A stretch of DNA of 64,000 nt from Pseudomonas capeferrum. Its GTDB lineage: Bacteria > Pseudomonadota > Gammaproteobacteria > Pseudomonadales > Pseudomonadaceae. Under the pieces are notes generated by a model that saw only the letters and a list, made by a program, of their open reading frames with translations, was not told the origin of the DNA and searched no databases. Shown here piece by piece: positions 53,193 through 63,611 of the stretch. The stretch lies in contig NZ_JMIT01000001.1 in NCBI RefSeq assembly GCF_000731675.1, positions 743,526-807,525 on the forward strand, given 5' to 3'. Made by a program: the position numbers and the translations under genes. How positions within the stretch are numbered: position 1 is the stretch's first letter; the number at the start of each line of letters is the position of its first letter.

Positions 53193-54758
53193 TTGAAGAC
53201 GACTCGACTCCGGCGGCATGCGGGCAAACTGGCGCTGGTCGCCGCCGCGCTGCTGAGCACCCAGGCCATGGCGGCCGAGCAGGGCCCGAGCCTGTTGCAA
53301 ACCAAGTGCATGGGTTGCCATATCCCCGAGGGCAACGACAACTACAGCCGCATCAGCCATCAGCGCAAGACGCCCGAAGGCTGGCTGATGAGCATCGCCC
53401 GCATGCAGGTCATGCACGGCCTGCAGATCAGCGACGATGATCGGCGCACCCTGGTCAAGTACCTGGCCGACAAGCAGGGCCTGGCGCCCAGTGAAACCGA
53501 CGGCGTGCGTTACGCCATGGAGCGCCGGCTGAACACGGTCGAGCACTTCGACCAACAGCTCAGTGAAACCTGTGGCCGTTGCCACTCCGGTGCCCGGGTC
53601 GCCTTGCAACGCCGCCCGGCCCAGGAATGGGAACACCTGGTCAACTTCCACCTCGGCCAATGGCCGTCCCTCGAATACCAGGCCCAGGCCCGCGATCGCG
53701 ACTGGCTGGAAATCGCCCTCAAGCAAGTGGTGCCGGACCTGGCCAAGCGCTTCCCGCTCGACAGCCCGGCCTGGGCCCAATGGCAGCAGGCCCGGCCCAA
53801 GGCCGATGCGTTGCCAGGGCAGTGGGCGTTCAGCGGCCACATGTTGGCCAAAGGCGATGTACGCGGGGTGATGACTGTCAGCGCGGGGGAGGGCGACACC
53901 TTCAAGGTCGAGGTCAACGGCAGCTACGCCGACGGTACGCCGTTCACGGGCAGCGGCTCGGCGATTCTCTACAACGGCTATGAATGGCGCGGCAACGTGA
54001 AAGTCGGCGACAGCAACCTGCGCCAGGTATTCGCGGCGCTGGATGGCGAGATGAAAGGCCGCATGTTCGAGGCCGATCACGATGAGCGCGGCCTGGATTT
54101 CAGCGCCGTGAAAGCGGGCAAGGCACGCCTGCTGGCAGTGCAGCCGGCGTACATCAAGGTGGGTGCCGAGAGCGAGATCACCCTGGTCGGCAGCGGCCTG
54201 TCGGGCAAGCCGGAACTGGGCGCAGGTGTTGAAGTGACCGAAGTACTTGAGGCCACGCCGACCCTGATGCGGGTCAAGGCGCGCGCGGCGGCAGACGCCA
54301 AGCCAGGCCAGCGAGAAGTGGTGGTGGGCGCGCTCAAGGGCGTCAACCTGGCGGTGTACGACAAGGTCGACGAGGTCAAGGTGGTGCCGGCGTTCTCCAT
54401 CGCCCGCATCGGCGAGAACGGCGCTTCGGTACCGAAGGTGCAAGGGCGTTTCGAAGCCGAAGCCTGGGGCAAGGACGCCAGCGGCCAGCCGCTGCGCATC
54501 GGTTACCTGCCGGCCAAGTGGAACGTCGAGCCGTTCAACGAGCGTGCAGTCGAGGACGAGGACGTCAAGTTCGCCGGCCAGATGCAGGCCGACGGGGTCT
54601 TCGTGCCCGGCGGCGCAGGGCCTAACCCGGCACGCAAGATGATGACCAACAACGCGGGCAACCTGAAGGTCATTGCCACCCTGGCTGACGGCGGCCAGAC
54701 CGGCGAGGGCCACATGATCGTCACCGTCCAACGCTGGAACAACCCGCCCTTGCCATAA
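53193..54758 (+). CDS. qhpA: Quinohemoprotein amine dehydrogenase alpha subunit (diheme)
   Basis: A 521-aa exported diheme subunit. After a signal peptide (GKLALVAAALLSTQAMAAE), two c-type heme sites are seen: CMGCH (near residue 34) and CGRCH (near 129). The rest consists of beta-rich domains with Ig-like patterns (TLVGSGLSGKPELG). The enzyme oxidises primary amines in the periplasm, passing electrons from the CTQ cofactor in the gamma subunit through these hemes. TTG 53193 is chosen because GGAGG lies 7 bp upstream and the signal peptide then has the proper length. Upstream ATG starts add a Cys-rich, non-signal leader. Confidence 0.95.
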   Translation: MKTTRLRRHAGKLALVAAALLSTQAMAAEQGPSLLQTKCMGCHIPEGNDNYSRISHQRKTPEGWLMSIARMQVMHGLQISDDDRRTLVKYLADKQGLAPSETDGVRYAMERRLNTVEHFDQQLSETCGRCHSGARVALQRRPAQEWEHLVNFHLGQWPSLEYQAQARDRDWLEIALKQVVPDLAKRFPLDSPAWAQWQQARPKADALPGQWAFSGHMLAKGDVRGVMTVSAGEGDTFKVEVNGSYADGTPFTGSGSAILYNGYEWRGNVKVGDSNLRQVFAALDGEMKGRMFEADHDERGLDFSAVKAGKARLLAVQPAYIKVGAESEITLVGSGLSGKPELGAGVEVTEVLEATPTLMRVKARAAADAKPGQREVVVGALKGVNLAVYDKVDEVKVVPAFSIARIGENGASVPKVQGRFEAEAWGKDASGQPLRIGYLPAKWNVEPFNERAVEDEDVKFAGQMQADGVFVPGGAGPNPARKMMTNNAGNLKVIATLADGGQTGEGHMIVTVQRWNNPPLP

Positions 54759-54805
54759 GGCAGGTGTGAACGCGTTTTCCAACGGATCGATTATCGGAGG
54801 TCGCC

Positions 54806-56236
54806 ATGGGCGCACAATTGAACCTGGTCGAACGCAACCTGCACGAAGTGCAGGTCGATGCCGACCGCATGCTGTTTCATATCCCAAGCAGCTCGCTGTT
54901 TGCCACTGACGCGGTAACCGGCGGCATCATCGACACCCTGCGCCAGCAAGGCTGCTCTGCCGAAGAGCTGATGCAGCGCCTCGGCCAGCAGTTTGCCGGC
55001 GTCGATATCGAAGAGACCCTGCGCGAGCTGATCGCCCTGGAAGTGGTCAGCGACGGCTCGCCACTGACGCCGGAAATCGCCCTCAAGCAGGTCGAGCGTA
55101 CGGCGTTGAACACGGTGGTGCTCAACGTCAACACCGGCTGCAACCTCAGTTGCACCTACTGCTACAAGGAGGACCTGGACAAACCTTCGGCCGGCAAGAA
55201 GATGAGTACCGCCACCGCCGAGGCATCGGTGGAGATGCTGCTCAAGGAATCGCCCGACGAGCAACGCTACAGCGTGGTGTTCTTCGGCGGGGAGCCGTTG
55301 TCCAACCGGCCTTTGATCGAGCACATGGTGGCCTACTGCGAGCGGCGTTTTGCCGAGGCTGGCAAGCAGGTGGAGTTCATCATGACCACCAACGCCACCT
55401 TGCTGACCGAAGAGATCATCGACTGGCTCAACGCCCATCGCTTCGGCTTGTCGATCAGTATCGACGGGCCCAAGACCGTGCATGACCGCAACCGCATCAC
55501 CGTGGGCGGGCAGGGCACCTACGACGTGGTGCGGCGCAAGGCCGAGATGCTGCTGTCGCGCTACAACAGCCGCCCGGTGGGGGCGCGGGTGACCCTGACC
55601 CGCGGCATCACCGATGTCGAGACCATCTGGCATCACCTGTTCAACGAGTTGGGCTTTGCAGAGGTCGGTTTCGCTCCGGTGACCTCCGGCGACCTGTCGG
55701 CGTTCAACCTCACCGGCGACGAGCTGGTGCAGGTGTTCGCCAATATGAAAACCCTGGGCCGACGCTACCTGGAAGCAGCGCTGGAGCACCGCAACATCGG
55801 CTTCTCCAACTTGCACCAGCTGATCACCGACATCCACGAAGGCCACAAGAAAGCCCTGCCATGCGGCGCCGGGTTGAAGATGCTGGCGGTAGACCACGAA
55901 GGCGAGCTGAACCTGTGCCACCGCTTCACCGGCTCCAGCCTGCCGACCTTTGGCAATGTGCACCAAGGCGTCAAACAAGCGCAGCTCAATGACTTCCTGT
56001 CGCAACGCCTGGACCGCAGCAACACGGGGTGCGAAAGCTGCCGTATCCGCAACCTGTGCTCCGGCGGCTGCTACCACGAAAGCTACGCACGCTACGGCGA
56101 CCCGCAGCACCCCACCTACCACTACTGCGAACTGATGCGCGACTGGGTCGACTTCGGCATCGAAGTCTACAGCCGCATCATGGCCGCCAACCCGGCCTTC
56201 ATCGACCGCTATATCACCCCGCGGAAGGCGCATTGA
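54806..56236 (+). CDS. qhpD: Radical SAM/SPASM enzyme for gamma-subunit thioether crosslinks
   Basis: A 476-aa radical SAM enzyme. It has the core motif CNLSCTYCY (about residues 112-120). SPASM-type C-terminal cysteines occur in [15 protein letters not shown] and [14 protein letters not shown]. QhpD is known to form intra-protein Cys-to-Asp/Glu thioether bonds in QhpC. The N-terminal region (about 1-95) resembles a peptide-recognition domain. The ATG follows GGAGGTCGCC. The qhpC ATG is 1 bp after its stop. Confidence 0.95.
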   Translation: MGAQLNLVERNLHEVQVDADRMLFHIPSSSLFATDAVTGGIIDTLRQQGCSAEELMQRLGQQFAGVDIEETLRELIALEVVSDGSPLTPEIALKQVERTALNTVVLNVNTGCNLSCTYCYKEDLDKPSAGKKMSTATAEASVEMLLKESPDEQRYSVVFFGGEPLSNRPLIEHMVAYCERRFAEAGKQVEFIMTTNATLLTEEIIDWLNAHRFGLSISIDGPKTVHDRNRITVGGQGTYDVVRRKAEMLLSRYNSRPVGARVTLTRGITDVETIWHHLFNELGFAEVGFAPVTSGDLSAFNLTGDELVQVFANMKTLGRRYLEAALEHRNIGFSNLHQLITDIHEGHKKALPCGAGLKMLAVDHEGELNLCHRFTGSSLPTFGNVHQGVKQAQLNDFLSQRLDRSNTGCESCRIRNLCSGGCYHESYARYGDPQHPTYHYCELMRDWVDFGIEVYSRIMAANPAFIDRYITPRKAH

Positions 56237-56237
56237 C

Positions 56238-56561
56238 ATGAAGCATTTGAAGCCCCTGAACAACAAGGCGCGCATCCTCGAACAGGCCGCTGCCGAAGAC
56301 CGTGTTGAAGAGGTCATGGCGATGAGCGCGGTGGCGGGCTGTACCGCCACCACCGACCCGGGTTGGGAGGTGGACGCCTTCGGTGGCGTGAGCTCGCTGT
56401 GCCAGCCCATGGAGGCCGACCTCTATGGCTGTTCCGACCCCTGCTGGTGGCCGGCCCAGGTGCCGGACATGATGAGCACCTACCAGGACTGGAACGCCCA
56501 GGCGACCAACTCCCAGGACGACTGGCGCAACCTTGGCACCGTGTTCCCGAAAGACAAGTGA
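56238..56561 (+). CDS. qhpC: QHNDH gamma subunit (CTQ precursor peptide)
   Basis: A 107-aa precursor: 28-residue leader ([20 protein letters not shown]...) and a 79-residue mature peptide starting MSAVAGC. Counting from there, all residues known from the P. putida structure are in place: thioether pairs Cys7-Glu16, Cys27-Asp33 and Cys41-Asp49, and the CTQ pair Cys37-Trp43. This match fixes the leader length and the identity of the gene. The leader is the expected QhpE substrate. Confidence 0.97.
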   Translation: MKHLKPLNNKARILEQAAAEDRVEEVMAMSAVAGCTATTDPGWEVDAFGGVSSLCQPMEADLYGCSDPCWWPAQVPDMMSTYQDWNAQATNSQDDWRNLGTVFPKDK

Positions 56562-56593
56562 CCGGCCCAACAAGAATGACAAGGGGAAACCGC

Positions 56594-57715
56594 ATGAAAC
56601 CTGGACTCTGCGCGCAGCTCGCGCTCACCGTCGCCACCACGGCCAGCGCCTGGGCGGTACAGGCTGACGACACCGGGCCGGCCTTGAAGGCTGGCCATGA
56701 ATACCTGATCGTGACCAACTACCCGAACAACCTGCACGTGGTCGATGTGGCCACGGATGCGGTGTACAAGAGCTGCCGCATGCCTGACGCGTTCGGCCCC
56801 GGCACCGCGATGATGGCGCCCGACAACCGCACCGCCTATGTGCTCAACAACCATTACGGCGACCTCTACGGCATCGACCTGGACACCTGCAAGACCACCT
56901 TCCACGCCAGTTTGTCCAGTGTGCCCGGGGAGGTCGGCAAATCGATGTATTCCTTTGCCATCAGCCCGGACGGTAAAGAGGTGTATGCCACGGTCAACCC
57001 GACCCAGCGGCTGAACGATCACTATGTGGTCAAGCCGCCGCGCCTGGAGGTGTTCCGCACCGCCGATGGCCTCGATGCCAAACCTGCGCGTACCTTCCCG
57101 ATGCCGCGCCAGGTGTACCTGATGCGCGCCGCCGACGATGGCAGCCTGTTCGTGGCCGGCCCGGACATCTACAAGATGGACGTGCAAACCGGCAGGTACG
57201 AGGTGGCATTGCCGTTGCGCAACTGGAACCGGCCCGGCTACAGCGCCCCGGACGTGCTGTATTTCTGGCCGCACCAGAGCGCCCGGCACGAGTTCTCGAT
57301 GCTCTATACCATCGCCAAGTTCAAGGACGACAAGCAGGACCCGGCCACCGCCGAGCTGCTCTATGGTTACCTGAGTGTGGACCTGAAGACCGGCAAGACC
57401 CACACCCAGGAGTTTGCCGACCTGACCGAGCTGTACTTCACCGGGTTGCGTTCGCCGAAGGATCCGAACCAGATCTACGGTGTGCTCAACCGCCTGGCGC
57501 GGTATGACATCAAGGAACGCAAACTGATCAAGGCAGCTAACCTTGAACACACCTATTACTGCGTGGCCTTCGACAAGAAGGGCGACAAGCTGTACCTGGG
57601 CGGCACCTTCAACGACCTGGCGGTGTTCGACCCGCAGACGCTGGAGAAAGTGAAGAACATCAAGCTGCCGGGTGGGGACATGTCGACCACTACGCCGCAA
57701 GTGTTTGTCAGGTAG
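56594..57715 (+). CDS. qhpB: QHNDH beta subunit (beta-propeller)
   Basis: A 373-aa exported beta-propeller subunit: signal peptide ([17 protein letters not shown]), then YVTN-type blades ([68 protein letters not shown]). In QHNDH the beta subunit binds the gamma subunit and helps shape the active site. ATG 56594 follows AAGGGGAAACCGC. It completes the gene order qhpA-qhpD-qhpC-qhpB. Confidence 0.95.
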   Translation: MKPGLCAQLALTVATTASAWAVQADDTGPALKAGHEYLIVTNYPNNLHVVDVATDAVYKSCRMPDAFGPGTAMMAPDNRTAYVLNNHYGDLYGIDLDTCKTTFHASLSSVPGEVGKSMYSFAISPDGKEVYATVNPTQRLNDHYVVKPPRLEVFRTADGLDAKPARTFPMPRQVYLMRAADDGSLFVAGPDIYKMDVQTGRYEVALPLRNWNRPGYSAPDVLYFWPHQSARHEFSMLYTIAKFKDDKQDPATAELLYGYLSVDLKTGKTHTQEFADLTELYFTGLRSPKDPNQIYGVLNRLARYDIKERKLIKAANLEHTYYCVAFDKKGDKLYLGGTFNDLAVFDPQTLEKVKNIKLPGGDMSTTTPQVFVR

Positions 57716-57790
57716 GGCGGATAAACCCGCTCCCACAGGGCGTGCAGTACCTGTGGGGGCGGTGTTGCCTGCGCAAGGGCCGGCCAATCA
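57714..57790. repeat. REP-containing gap after qhpB
   Basis: REP-like sequence (GGATAAACCCGCTCCCACAG) and an inverted arm (CTGTGGGGGCGG) form a possible hairpin that may end the qhpA operon. No gene. Confidence 0.7.
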
Positions 57791-57815
57791 ACACAAGAAC
57801 AACAAGAGCGCACCC

Positions 57816-59504
57816 ATGACCCAGCCAAGCTACTCCCAGGGCGACCAGGGCAAGGCCTTGCTTACCCAATGCATCGGCGACGCCTTCGACACCACCGTGG
57901 CCCGCTTCCCCGACCGCGAAGCCCTGGTCGTTCACCACCAATCATTGCGCTACACCTGGCGGCAACTGGCCGCAGCCGTCGACCAGCACGCCCGCGCGCT
58001 CATGGCCCTGGGCGTGCAACCGGGCGACCGCCTGGGCATCTGGGCCCCCAACTGTGCCCAGTGGTGTATCACCCAGTTCGCCAGCGCCAAGGTCGGGGCA
58101 ATCCTGGTCAACATCAACCCGGCCTACCGCACAAGCGAACTGGACTACGCCCTGGTCCAGTCGGGTTGCCGTTGGGTGATCTGCGCCGACGCCTTCAAGA
58201 CTTCCGATTACCACGCCATGCTGCTCGGCCTGGTCCCGGGCCTTGCCCATGGCACGCCGGGCGCACTGGCCTGCGAGCGCTTCCCCGAACTGCGCGGGGT
58301 GGTGAGCCTGGCTGCGGCACCGCCGCCGGGCTTTATGGCCTGGGACGCCTTGCAGGCTCGCGCCGATGCCGTCAGCGCCGATGCCGTCAGCGCCGAGGCC
58401 CTTGCGGCGCGCCAGGCGCAACTGCACTGTGACGACCCGATCAACATCCAGTACACCTCCGGCACTACCGGCTTCCCCAAGGGCGCCACGCTGAGCCACA
58501 GCAACATCCTCAACAATGGCTACATGGTCGGCGAAAGCCTCGGCCTGACCGAGCATGATCGCTTGGTGGTGCCGGTACCGCTGTACCACTGCTTTGGCAT
58601 GGTCATGGCCAACCTGGGCTGCATGACCCATGGCAGTACGCTGATCTACCCCAACGATGCGTTCGACCCGTTGGCCACGTTACGCGCGGTCGCCGAAGAG
58701 AAGGCCACGGCACTGTACGGCGTACCGACCATGTTCATCGCCGAACTGGATCACCCGCAACGTCACGCGTTCGACCTCTCGAGCCTGCGCACCGGCATCA
58801 TGGCCGGCGCTACCTGCCCGATCGAAGTCATGCGCCGGGTCATCGACGAGATGCACATGGCCGAGGTGCAGATTGCCTATGGCATGACCGAAACCAGCCC
58901 GGTGTCATTGCAGACCGGCGCCAATGATGACCTGGAGCGGCGGGTGAGCAGTGTCGGGCGGACCCAGCCGTGGCTGGAGAACAAGGTCGTCGATGGCGAT
59001 GGCCACAGCGTGCCGCGCGGTGAGATCGGCGAGCTCTGTACCCGTGGTTACAGCGTGATGCTGGGCTACTGGAACAACCCCAAGGCCACGGCCGAAAGCA
59101 TCGATGCCGAAGGCTGGATGCATACCGGTGACCTGGCGGTGATGGACGAGCAGGGCTATGTGCGCATCGTCGGGCGCAGCAAGGACATGATCATTCGGGG
59201 CGGCGAGAACATCTACCCGCGTGAGCTGGAGGAGTTTTTCTTCACTCACCCGGCGGTCGCCGACGTGCAGGTGATTGGCGTGCCGTGCAGCAAGTATGGC
59301 GAGGAGATCGTTGCCTGGGTGCGGTTGCATCCGGGGCATGCGGCCACTGGAGACGAGCTGCGCGAATGGGCAAGGGCGCGGATTGCCCATTTCAAGGTGC
59401 CGCGCTACTTCCGTTTTGTCGATGAGTTCCCGATGACGGTGACCGGCAAGGTGCAGAAGTTCAGAATGCGCGAGATCAGCGTCGGGGAGCTGTCGGCTGG
59501 TTAA
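57816..59504 (+). CDS. AMP-binding fatty acyl-CoA synthetase
   Basis: A 562-aa acyl-CoA ligase of the ANL superfamily. It shows the P-loop-like [16 protein letters not shown] (about residues 213-228), [11 protein letters not shown], the [40 protein letters not shown] hinge, and the catalytic Lys in [11 protein letters not shown] near the C-terminus. ATG 57816. A 15-bp unit is tandemly duplicated at 58362-58391 (residues [13 protein letters not shown]). It lies just after the QHNDH structural genes and could activate the acid made by amine and aldehyde oxidation. The substrate chain length is not evident. Confidence 0.92.
   Translation: MTQPSYSQGDQGKALLTQCIGDAFDTTVARFPDREALVVHHQSLRYTWRQLAAAVDQHARALMALGVQPGDRLGIWAPNCAQWCITQFASAKVGAILVNINPAYRTSELDYALVQSGCRWVICADAFKTSDYHAMLLGLVPGLAHGTPGALACERFPELRGVVSLAAAPPPGFMAWDALQARADAVSADAVSAEALAARQAQLHCDDPINIQYTSGTTGFPKGATLSHSNILNNGYMVGESLGLTEHDRLVVPVPLYHCFGMVMANLGCMTHGSTLIYPNDAFDPLATLRAVAEEKATALYGVPTMFIAELDHPQRHAFDLSSLRTGIMAGATCPIEVMRRVIDEMHMAEVQIAYGMTETSPVSLQTGANDDLERRVSSVGRTQPWLENKVVDGDGHSVPRGEIGELCTRGYSVMLGYWNNPKATAESIDAEGWMHTGDLAVMDEQGYVRIVGRSKDMIIRGGENIYPRELEEFFFTHPAVADVQVIGVPCSKYGEEIVAWVRLHPGHAATGDELREWARARIAHFKVPRYFRFVDEFPMTVTGKVQKFRMREISVGELSAG
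58362..58391 (+). repeat. 15-bp tandem duplication inside acyl-CoA synthetase
   Basis: GCCGATGCCGTCAGC occurs twice in tandem, in frame, giving [10 protein letters not shown]. It lies in a surface-loop-like region and keeps the frame. Confidence 0.85.
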
Positions 59505-59525
59505 TGCGTGGAGGAAATCGACCCT

Positions 59526-60104
59526 TCAGCCCTGCAGCAGGTCAGGGCTATTGAAATTGCTCAACCTGCGGTCACCCTCGGCACACTCCAGCCCCTGCAC
59601 CGGCTCAAGCAGCAGGGCCTTCTGCAAACTCCGCTCACCGGCCGCCCAGGCCTGTTGCAGCATCGGTAACAGCCTGCGCGGCAATACACTGAACATCGGT
59701 TGCCAGTAACCGCCCTGGCGCACCATCGCCGCACTGTTGCCAGTCACCGCCAACTGCAGCAATTCCTCGATCAACACTGGGTCGATCAGCGGCGCATCGC
59801 AAGCCAGCACCACCACCCATTCGTGCCGCGCCGCGGCAAGGCCGGCGATCACCCCGGCCAACGGCCCGGGGAAGTCCGGGTCGGCGTCCCCGACCAACTG
59901 GTCGGCATAGGCCCGATAGGCCGCCTGGTTGCGGTTGCAGGATATCACCAGGTCATCGCTCAACGGCCGCACCACGCGCTGTACATGCGCCACCAGCGGC
60001 TCGCCCTTCCAGGCCAGCAACCCCTTGTCGCGGCCGCCCATGCGCTGGCCACGGCCGCCGGCGAGGATGAGAACAGAACAGCAGGGCAAGGGGGGGCAGG
60101 TCAT
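59526..60104 (-). CDS. mobA: Molybdenum cofactor guanylyltransferase MobA
   Basis: A 192-aa MobA that adds GMP to molybdopterin to form the bis-MGD cofactor used by DMSO-reductase-type enzymes. The nucleotide-binding N-terminus is CSVLILAGGRGQRMGGRDKGLL, followed by GPLAGVIAGLAAARHEWVVVLACDAPLI with the DAP-type metal site. ATG 60104. A longer in-frame ORF upstream is rejected because the family starts at the LILAGG segment. Confidence 0.95.
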   Translation of the reverse strand: MTCPPLPCCSVLILAGGRGQRMGGRDKGLLAWKGEPLVAHVQRVVRPLSDDLVISCNRNQAAYRAYADQLVGDADPDFPGPLAGVIAGLAAARHEWVVVLACDAPLIDPVLIEELLQLAVTGNSAAMVRQGGYWQPMFSVLPRRLLPMLQQAWAAGERSLQKALLLEPVQGLECAEGDRRLSNFNSPDLLQG

Positions 60105-60285
60105 CGGGCAGTTTCCAAGGTTCAAGGCTTGGCAACCTCCCATGCCTGGAAGTGAAAGTCCAGATTGGCAGAACAACAGGGTGCGCGACCTGACATTTTT
60201 ACCAGTTGTGGGCTTACCCCAATGGGGCCCTAAATACGCCGACGGCGCTGTCTGGGGACAAGCCTGCAAACCAAGGAGCGAGTCT

Positions 60286-60393
60286 ATGAACAAAGGCGAA
60301 CTGACCAAGTCCATCGCGGAAAAGGCAGAAGTCTCAAAGTTGAAGGCTGCACAAGCCCTCGATGCTTTCATTGAAGCTAAAGGCGGCGGTTAA
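60286..60393 (+). pseudogene. Truncated HU-family DNA-binding protein
   Basis: A 35-aa ORF beginning MNKGELTKSIAEKAEVSKL and continuing KAAQALDAFIEAKGGG. It is clearly the first helix region of a histone-like HU/IHF protein, but family members are about 90 aa. The DNA-binding arm and second half are missing, and the sequence stops in a glycine run. The ATG is preceded by AAGGAGCGAGTCT, so it may be translated. A strong terminator follows. Most likely a remnant, though a functional micro-protein cannot be excluded. Confidence 0.6.
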
Positions 60394-60414
60394 CAAAAAG
60401 TAGCGGGTTAACCA

Positions 60415-60452
60415 GAACAGGAGCGTGGAGCGCAACGCCAACGCTCCTGTTC
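60415..60452. terminator. Strong hairpin between HU-like ORF and RND pump gene
   Basis: A perfect 12-bp inverted repeat GAACAGGAGCGT / ACGCTCCTGTTC with a 14-nt loop. It lies at the 3' ends of converging transcripts and can serve both directions. No long T-run is visible on the plus strand. Confidence 0.7.
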
Positions 60453-60471
60453 ATCGGCTTACCCCGACCTG

Positions 60472-63400
60472 TCAGCCTTCAGTGGCGTGGCTGGCTCGCG
60501 CTTCAGGCTTGGCCTTACCCCGCCCGGCCAGGCGCATCACCACCACGAAGAACACTGGCACGAACACCACCGCCAGGGTTGCGCTGAGCATGCCGCCGAT
60601 CACCCCGATACCAATCGCCTGCTGGCTCGCCGAGCTGGCGCCGGTGGCGACGGCCAGGGGGACCACGCCGAGGATGAAGGCCAGCGAGGTCATGACGATC
60701 GGCCGCAGGCGCAGGCGGGCTGCCTGTACCGCAGCGTCCACGGCATCGACGCCTTGGTCTATCAGGCTCTTGGCGAACTCGATGATGAGGATCGCGTTCT
60801 TTGCCGAAAGGCCGATCAGGGTGATCACGCCGACCTTGAAGAACACGTCATTGGGCATGCCGCACAGGGTTACGGCCAGCACCGCACCGAGCACACCGAG
60901 CGGAACTACCAACAGCACGGCGGTCGGGATCGACCAGCTTTCGTACAGCGCTGCCAGGCACAGGAACACCACCAGCAGCGACAGCGCCATCAGCATCGGT
61001 GCTTGGCTGCCGGACAGCCGCTCTTGCAGGGACAGGCCGGTCCATTCCAGGCCCGCACCGGCGGGGAGTTGCGCGACCAGGCGCTCGACTTCGGCCATGG
61101 CTTCGCCCGAGCTGTAGCCCGCGGCCGGTTCACCGGAGATCGAAACCGCCGGGTAACCGTTGTAGCGCGTCAGTTGTACCGGGCCGCTGACCCATTTCGC
61201 CTGAACGAAGGCCCCCAGCGGTACCATCTTGCCGCTGCTGTTGCGCACGTGGATTTTCAGCAGGTCTTCGACCTGGCTGCGCTGGTCGCCCTCGGCCTGC
61301 ACCACCACCCGCTGCATACGGCCCTGGTTGGGGAAGTCGTTGACGTAGCTGGAGCCTACGGCGGTATCCAGCACTGCGCCGATGTCGGCGAACGACACAC
61401 CCAGGGCATTGGCTTGGCGACGGTCGATTTCCAGTTGCACCTGTGGGCTTTCGGCCAGCGAAGCCTCGCGCACGTTGGTCAGCACCTTGCTCTTGCCGGC
61501 ATTGGCCAGCAATGCATCGCGCGCGGCCATCAGTTCAGTGTGGCCCATGCCACCCCGGTCCTGCAGGCGGAACTCGAAACCGGTCGACTCACCCAGGCCA
61601 TCGATAGGGGGCGGCAGTACAGCGTAGGCCACGGCATCCTTGAGCTGGGTGAAGGCCATAGTGGCGCGGTCGGCGATCGACTGGGCGCTGTCGTCGGCAC
61701 CGCGCTCGGACCAGTCCTTGAGCGTGGTGAAGGCCAGCGCCGCGTTCTGCCCGCTGCCGGAGAAGCTGAAGCCGAGGATCAGCGTGGTGTTGCCTACACC
61801 CGGTTCTTCGGCGTTATGCGCCTCGATCTGGGCGGCCACCTGCTCGGTGCGCATGCGGCTGGCACCGGGCGGCAGCTGGATGTCGGTGATGGTGTAGCCC
61901 TGGTCTTCGGTCGGCAGGAACGCTGTGGGCAGCTGGCTGAAGCCATAGCCCAGCACGGCCAGCAGCACGCCATACACCAGCAAGTAACGGCCGCTGCGTT
62001 TGAGCGCGTGCACGACCCAGCGCTGGTAGCCGTTGCTCATGCTATCGAAGCGCCGGTTGAACCAGCCGAAGAAGCCCTTGCGTTCGTGGTGCTCACCTTT
62101 GACCAGCGGCTTGAGCAGGGTGGCGCACAGGGCAGGGGTCAGGCTCAGGGCAAGAAACGCCGAGAACAGAATCGACACCGCCATGGACACCGAGAACTGC
62201 TGGTAGATCACCCCCACCGAACCTTTCATGAAGGCCATTGGCAGGAACACCGCCACTAGCACCAGGGTGATGCCGACGATCGCCCCGCTGATCTGGCCCA
62301 TGGCCTTGCGCGTGGCTTGCTTGGGCGGCAGGCCTTCTTCGGCCATGATCCGCTCGACGTTTTCCACCACCACGATGGCATCGTCGACCAGGATGCCGAT
62401 GGCCAGCACCATGCCGAACAGGGTCAGCACGTTGACCGAGAAGCCCATGGCCATCATCACGGCGAAGGTGCCCATCAGTGCCACCGGCACCACCAGTGTC
62501 GGGATCAGCGTGTAGCGCAGGTTCTGCAGGAACAGGAACATCACCGCGAACACCAGCAACATGGCCTCGAACAGGGTGTTGATCACCTGCTGGATGGACA
62601 CCTTGACGAAGGGCGAGGTGTCGTAAGGGATGTCGTATTTCACCCCCTCCGGGAAGTAGCGCGACAACTCCTGCATTTTCGCCCGCACCAGGTCGGCGGT
62701 TTCCATGGCGTTGGCGCCAGGGGCCAACTGCACGCTGAAGGCGGTGGCCGGCTTGCCATTCAGGCGCGTGCCGTACTGGTATTCCTGGGCGCCGATCTCG
62801 ACCCGGGCGACATCGCCGATGGTCACGCTGGAGCCGTCCGCGTTGGCGCGCAACACGATGGCCGCGAATTCCTCGGGGGTGCTCAGCTGGCCCTTGACCA
62901 GCACGTTGGCGGTGATTTCCTGGGTGCCACGGGCGGGCAGGTCACCAATGCTGCCGGGGGCGACCTGGGCGTTCTGTGCGCTGATGGCGTCGGCTACGTC
63001 GTTAGGCGTGAGGTTGAAGCCGATCAGCTTGCTCGGGTCGATCCAGATCCGCATGGCGCGCTCGGAGCCATACAACTGGGCCTTGCCGACGCCTTTCAGG
63101 CGACGGATTTCGTTCATCACGTTGCGCGCGAGGATATCCGACAGGGCGGTTTCGTCGAGCTTGCCGTCTTCCGAGGTCAGGGTGGCCAGCAGCAGGAAGC
63201 CGGTGGATACCTTTTCCACTTGCAGGCCCTGCTGGGTCACGGGGCGGGGCAGGCGCGACTCGACCACCTTCAGGCGGTTCTGCACATCGACCTGGGCCAG
63301 GTCGGGGTGGGTGCCAGGCTCGAAGGTGGCGGTGATGGTGGCGCTGCCCAGGCTGCTTTGCGACTCGAAATACAACAGGTTGTCGGCACCGTTGAGCTCC

Positions 63401-63600
63401 TGCTCGATCAGGCTGACCACGCTTTCGTCCATGGTCGCCGCCGAGGCGCCAGGGTACACGGCATAGATTTCCACCTGTGGCGGGGCCACGTTGGGGTACT
63501 GGGCCACCGGCAACTGCGGGATGGCCAAGGCGCCGGCCAGCAGGATGAACAACGCGACCACCCAGGCGAACACCGGGCGGTCAATGAAGAAATGCGGCAT
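60472..63600 (-). CDS. RND multidrug efflux inner-membrane transporter (HAE1 type)
   Basis: A 1042-aa proton-driven efflux pump of the AcrB/MexB/MexD family. It begins MPHFFIDRPVFAWVVALFI and has twelve membrane segments. The proton-relay Asp pair is in GILVDDAIVVVENVERIMAEE (TM4 region, about residues 405-425). The C-terminal half repeats the fold (VGVITLIGLSAKNAILIIEFAK). Family length is 1030-1050 aa, so it looks complete. The adaptor gene lies immediately upstream on the same strand (stop 63612). The outer-membrane channel is not in the window. Substrates are not known. Confidence 0.95.
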   Translation of the reverse strand: MPHFFIDRPVFAWVVALFILLAGALAIPQLPVAQYPNVAPPQVEIYAVYPGASAATMDESVVSLIEQELNGADNLLYFESQSSLGSATITATFEPGTHPDLAQVDVQNRLKVVESRLPRPVTQQGLQVEKVSTGFLLLATLTSEDGKLDETALSDILARNVMNEIRRLKGVGKAQLYGSERAMRIWIDPSKLIGFNLTPNDVADAISAQNAQVAPGSIGDLPARGTQEITANVLVKGQLSTPEEFAAIVLRANADGSSVTIGDVARVEIGAQEYQYGTRLNGKPATAFSVQLAPGANAMETADLVRAKMQELSRYFPEGVKYDIPYDTSPFVKVSIQQVINTLFEAMLLVFAVMFLFLQNLRYTLIPTLVVPVALMGTFAVMMAMGFSVNVLTLFGMVLAIGILVDDAIVVVENVERIMAEEGLPPKQATRKAMGQISGAIVGITLVLVAVFLPMAFMKGSVGVIYQQFSVSMAVSILFSAFLALSLTPALCATLLKPLVKGEHHERKGFFGWFNRRFDSMSNGYQRWVVHALKRSGRYLLVYGVLLAVLGYGFSQLPTAFLPTEDQGYTITDIQLPPGASRMRTEQVAAQIEAHNAEEPGVGNTTLILGFSFSGSGQNAALAFTTLKDWSERGADDSAQSIADRATMAFTQLKDAVAYAVLPPPIDGLGESTGFEFRLQDRGGMGHTELMAARDALLANAGKSKVLTNVREASLAESPQVQLEIDRRQANALGVSFADIGAVLDTAVGSSYVNDFPNQGRMQRVVVQAEGDQRSQVEDLLKIHVRNSSGKMVPLGAFVQAKWVSGPVQLTRYNGYPAVSISGEPAAGYSSGEAMAEVERLVAQLPAGAGLEWTGLSLQERLSGSQAPMLMALSLLVVFLCLAALYESWSIPTAVLLVVPLGVLGAVLAVTLCGMPNDVFFKVGVITLIGLSAKNAILIIEFAKSLIDQGVDAVDAAVQAARLRLRPIVMTSLAFILGVVPLAVATGASSASQQAIGIGVIGGMLSATLAVVFVPVFFVVVMRLAGRGKAKPEARASHATEG

Positions 63601-63611
63601 GGGTCAGCCCC

